A stretch of 64,000 bases of DNA from Bremerella sp. TYQ1 (GTDB taxonomy: Bacteria > Planctomycetota > Planctomycetia > Pirellulales > Pirellulaceae). The stretch lies in the NCBI RefSeq assembly GCF_020150455.1, contig NZ_CP083740.1, positions 2,852,001-2,916,000 of the forward strand. Direction: 5' to 3'. A program made the position numbers and the translations under genes. Under the pieces are notes generated by a model. That model was not told the origin of the DNA. It made no database searches and worked only from the letters and a program-made list of their open reading frames with translations. This document shows, one piece after another, positions 63,585-64,000 of this stretch. How positions within the stretch are numbered: position 1 is the first letter of the stretch; every line of letters starts with the position of its first letter.

Positions 63585-64000
63585 TTATTCCTTCTCTTCC
63601 GTTACCGCATTAGAAGTCGGTTCTTCGCCAGGTGGTAGCAGTTCATCCAGCTTCTCATTCAGCGATTTCATCTGATCAGCTTGACTCGTGCGAAAGGAGT
63701 CGATGACTTTGCCATCTCTGCCAACTAGGAATACTCGATCGCTGTGATACTGCTCAGCAACTTCGATGTTGAAAAACTCGTCACCGATCTGCTTGATGTA
63801 ATCAAATTTGCCGGTACAGAAGTACCATCGATCTGGATCTGCCTGAAAACGCTCGGCATACCCGGCTAATGCGGCAGGCGTATCGTTTTCTGGATCGCAC
63901 GTGATGCTGACAAGCTTCAAGTCGCGATCTTTGAACTCGTTCCGAAGTTTCGCTTTCTCCATATTCTGCATGACGCAACTACCGGGGCACGACGTATAGA
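63585..64000 (-). CDS. SCO1/SenC copper chaperone, cut by the window end
   Basis: About 138 residues are visible; the N-terminal part lies beyond the window. The first residues read from the edge give TSCPGSCVMQNM, the copper CxxxC site, then SITCDPENDTPAAL, a thioredoxin-fold core and the ligand His in EQYHSDRVFLVGRDG. SCO proteins deliver copper to the CuA site of cytochrome oxidase. The reading frame continues to the edge without a stop, so this is the C-terminal part. It ends in a short acidic tail. Confidence 0.85.
   Translation of the reverse strand, partial: YTSCPGSCVMQNMEKAKLRNEFKDRDLKLVSITCDPENDTPAALAGYAERFQADPDRWYFCTGKFDYIKQIGDEFFNIEVAEQYHSDRVFLVGRDGKVIDSFRTSQADQMKSLNEKLDELLPPGEEPTSNAVTEEKE

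Overview
The window looks like a chromosomal stretch of a planctomycete, probably Pirellulaceae (Blastopirellula/Bremerella-like; the genus is inference). The evidence is three DUF1559 prepilin-type proteins with small lipoprotein partners, a SLA1-homology (SHD1) protein, a secreted sulfatase, a NPCBM protein, a MoxR/DUF58/BatA/DUF4175 operon and lpxB. Most genes are in short, mixed-strand groups.

Region by region. (1) 250-5362, minus strand: four tightly packed genes, transcribed as N6-adenine methylase, double-GHKL histidine-kinase-like ATPase, receiver protein and ComEC-type metallo-beta-lactamase hydrolase. This tract is visibly more A+T-rich than the rest. It ends on the right at a tRNA-Asp-like 3' segment with its terminator (5484-5614), which looks like an island border. 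It is the best candidate here for an undescribed defence or signalling system. (2) 5615-6987: poorly coding, with traces of a broken small membrane-protein gene. (3) 6988-9174: DUF4190/SHD1 membrane protein, a His/Tyr/Arg-rich secreted peptide, and miaE. (4) 9310-11407: methionine-salvage operon mtnB-mtnD-mtnC. (5) 11625-16653: secreted protein of unknown function, a 154-bp REP-like palindrome, a STAS + GspE/PilB-type ATPase pair, an SDR, and a leuB-like dehydrogenase. (6) 17178-19756: DUF1559 protein, lipoprotein, metallophosphatase. (7) 19852-23526: zinc-ribbon-like proteins, ferredoxin, a sigma region 2-like protein, and a lipoprotein with a Pro/Gly/Gln repeat tail. (8) 23671-25653: leuA, preceded by what reads as a complete leucine attenuator: promoter, Leu-rich leader peptide, antiterminator and terminator. 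A second 154-bp palindrome follows. (9) 25879-46128: mostly single genes (DUF1559, SUKH, cupin, PIG-L deacetylase, SOUL, porin, LDH/MDH, sulfatase, DUF420, lpxB, UPF0173 hydrolase, archaeal-type phosphoglycerate mutase). (10) 46168-62635: a ten-gene minus-strand operon running from a PQQ-like propeller protein through MoxR, DUF58, two VWA membrane proteins, a DUF4175 coiled-coil protein, a Gln-rich protein, a squalene-cyclase-like protein and a NPCBM protein to a small protein. (11) 62810-64000: a CPTC-motif membrane protein, DUF420 and SCO1/SenC, which suggests a cytochrome oxidase assembly locus; SCO is cut by the window edge.

How genes work together: mtnBDC catalyse successive steps of methylthioadenosine recycling. 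leuA and the separate leuB-like gene serve leucine synthesis, with leuA probably under ribosome-mediated attenuation. MoxR, DUF58 and the VWA proteins form the classic chaperone/VWA membrane module. In the methylase-GHKL-receiver-MBL cassette, the gene order suggests sensing (methylation state or GHKL), phosphotransfer and an MBL effector; this is inference from architecture only. No CRISPR array, rRNA or intact insertion sequence was seen.
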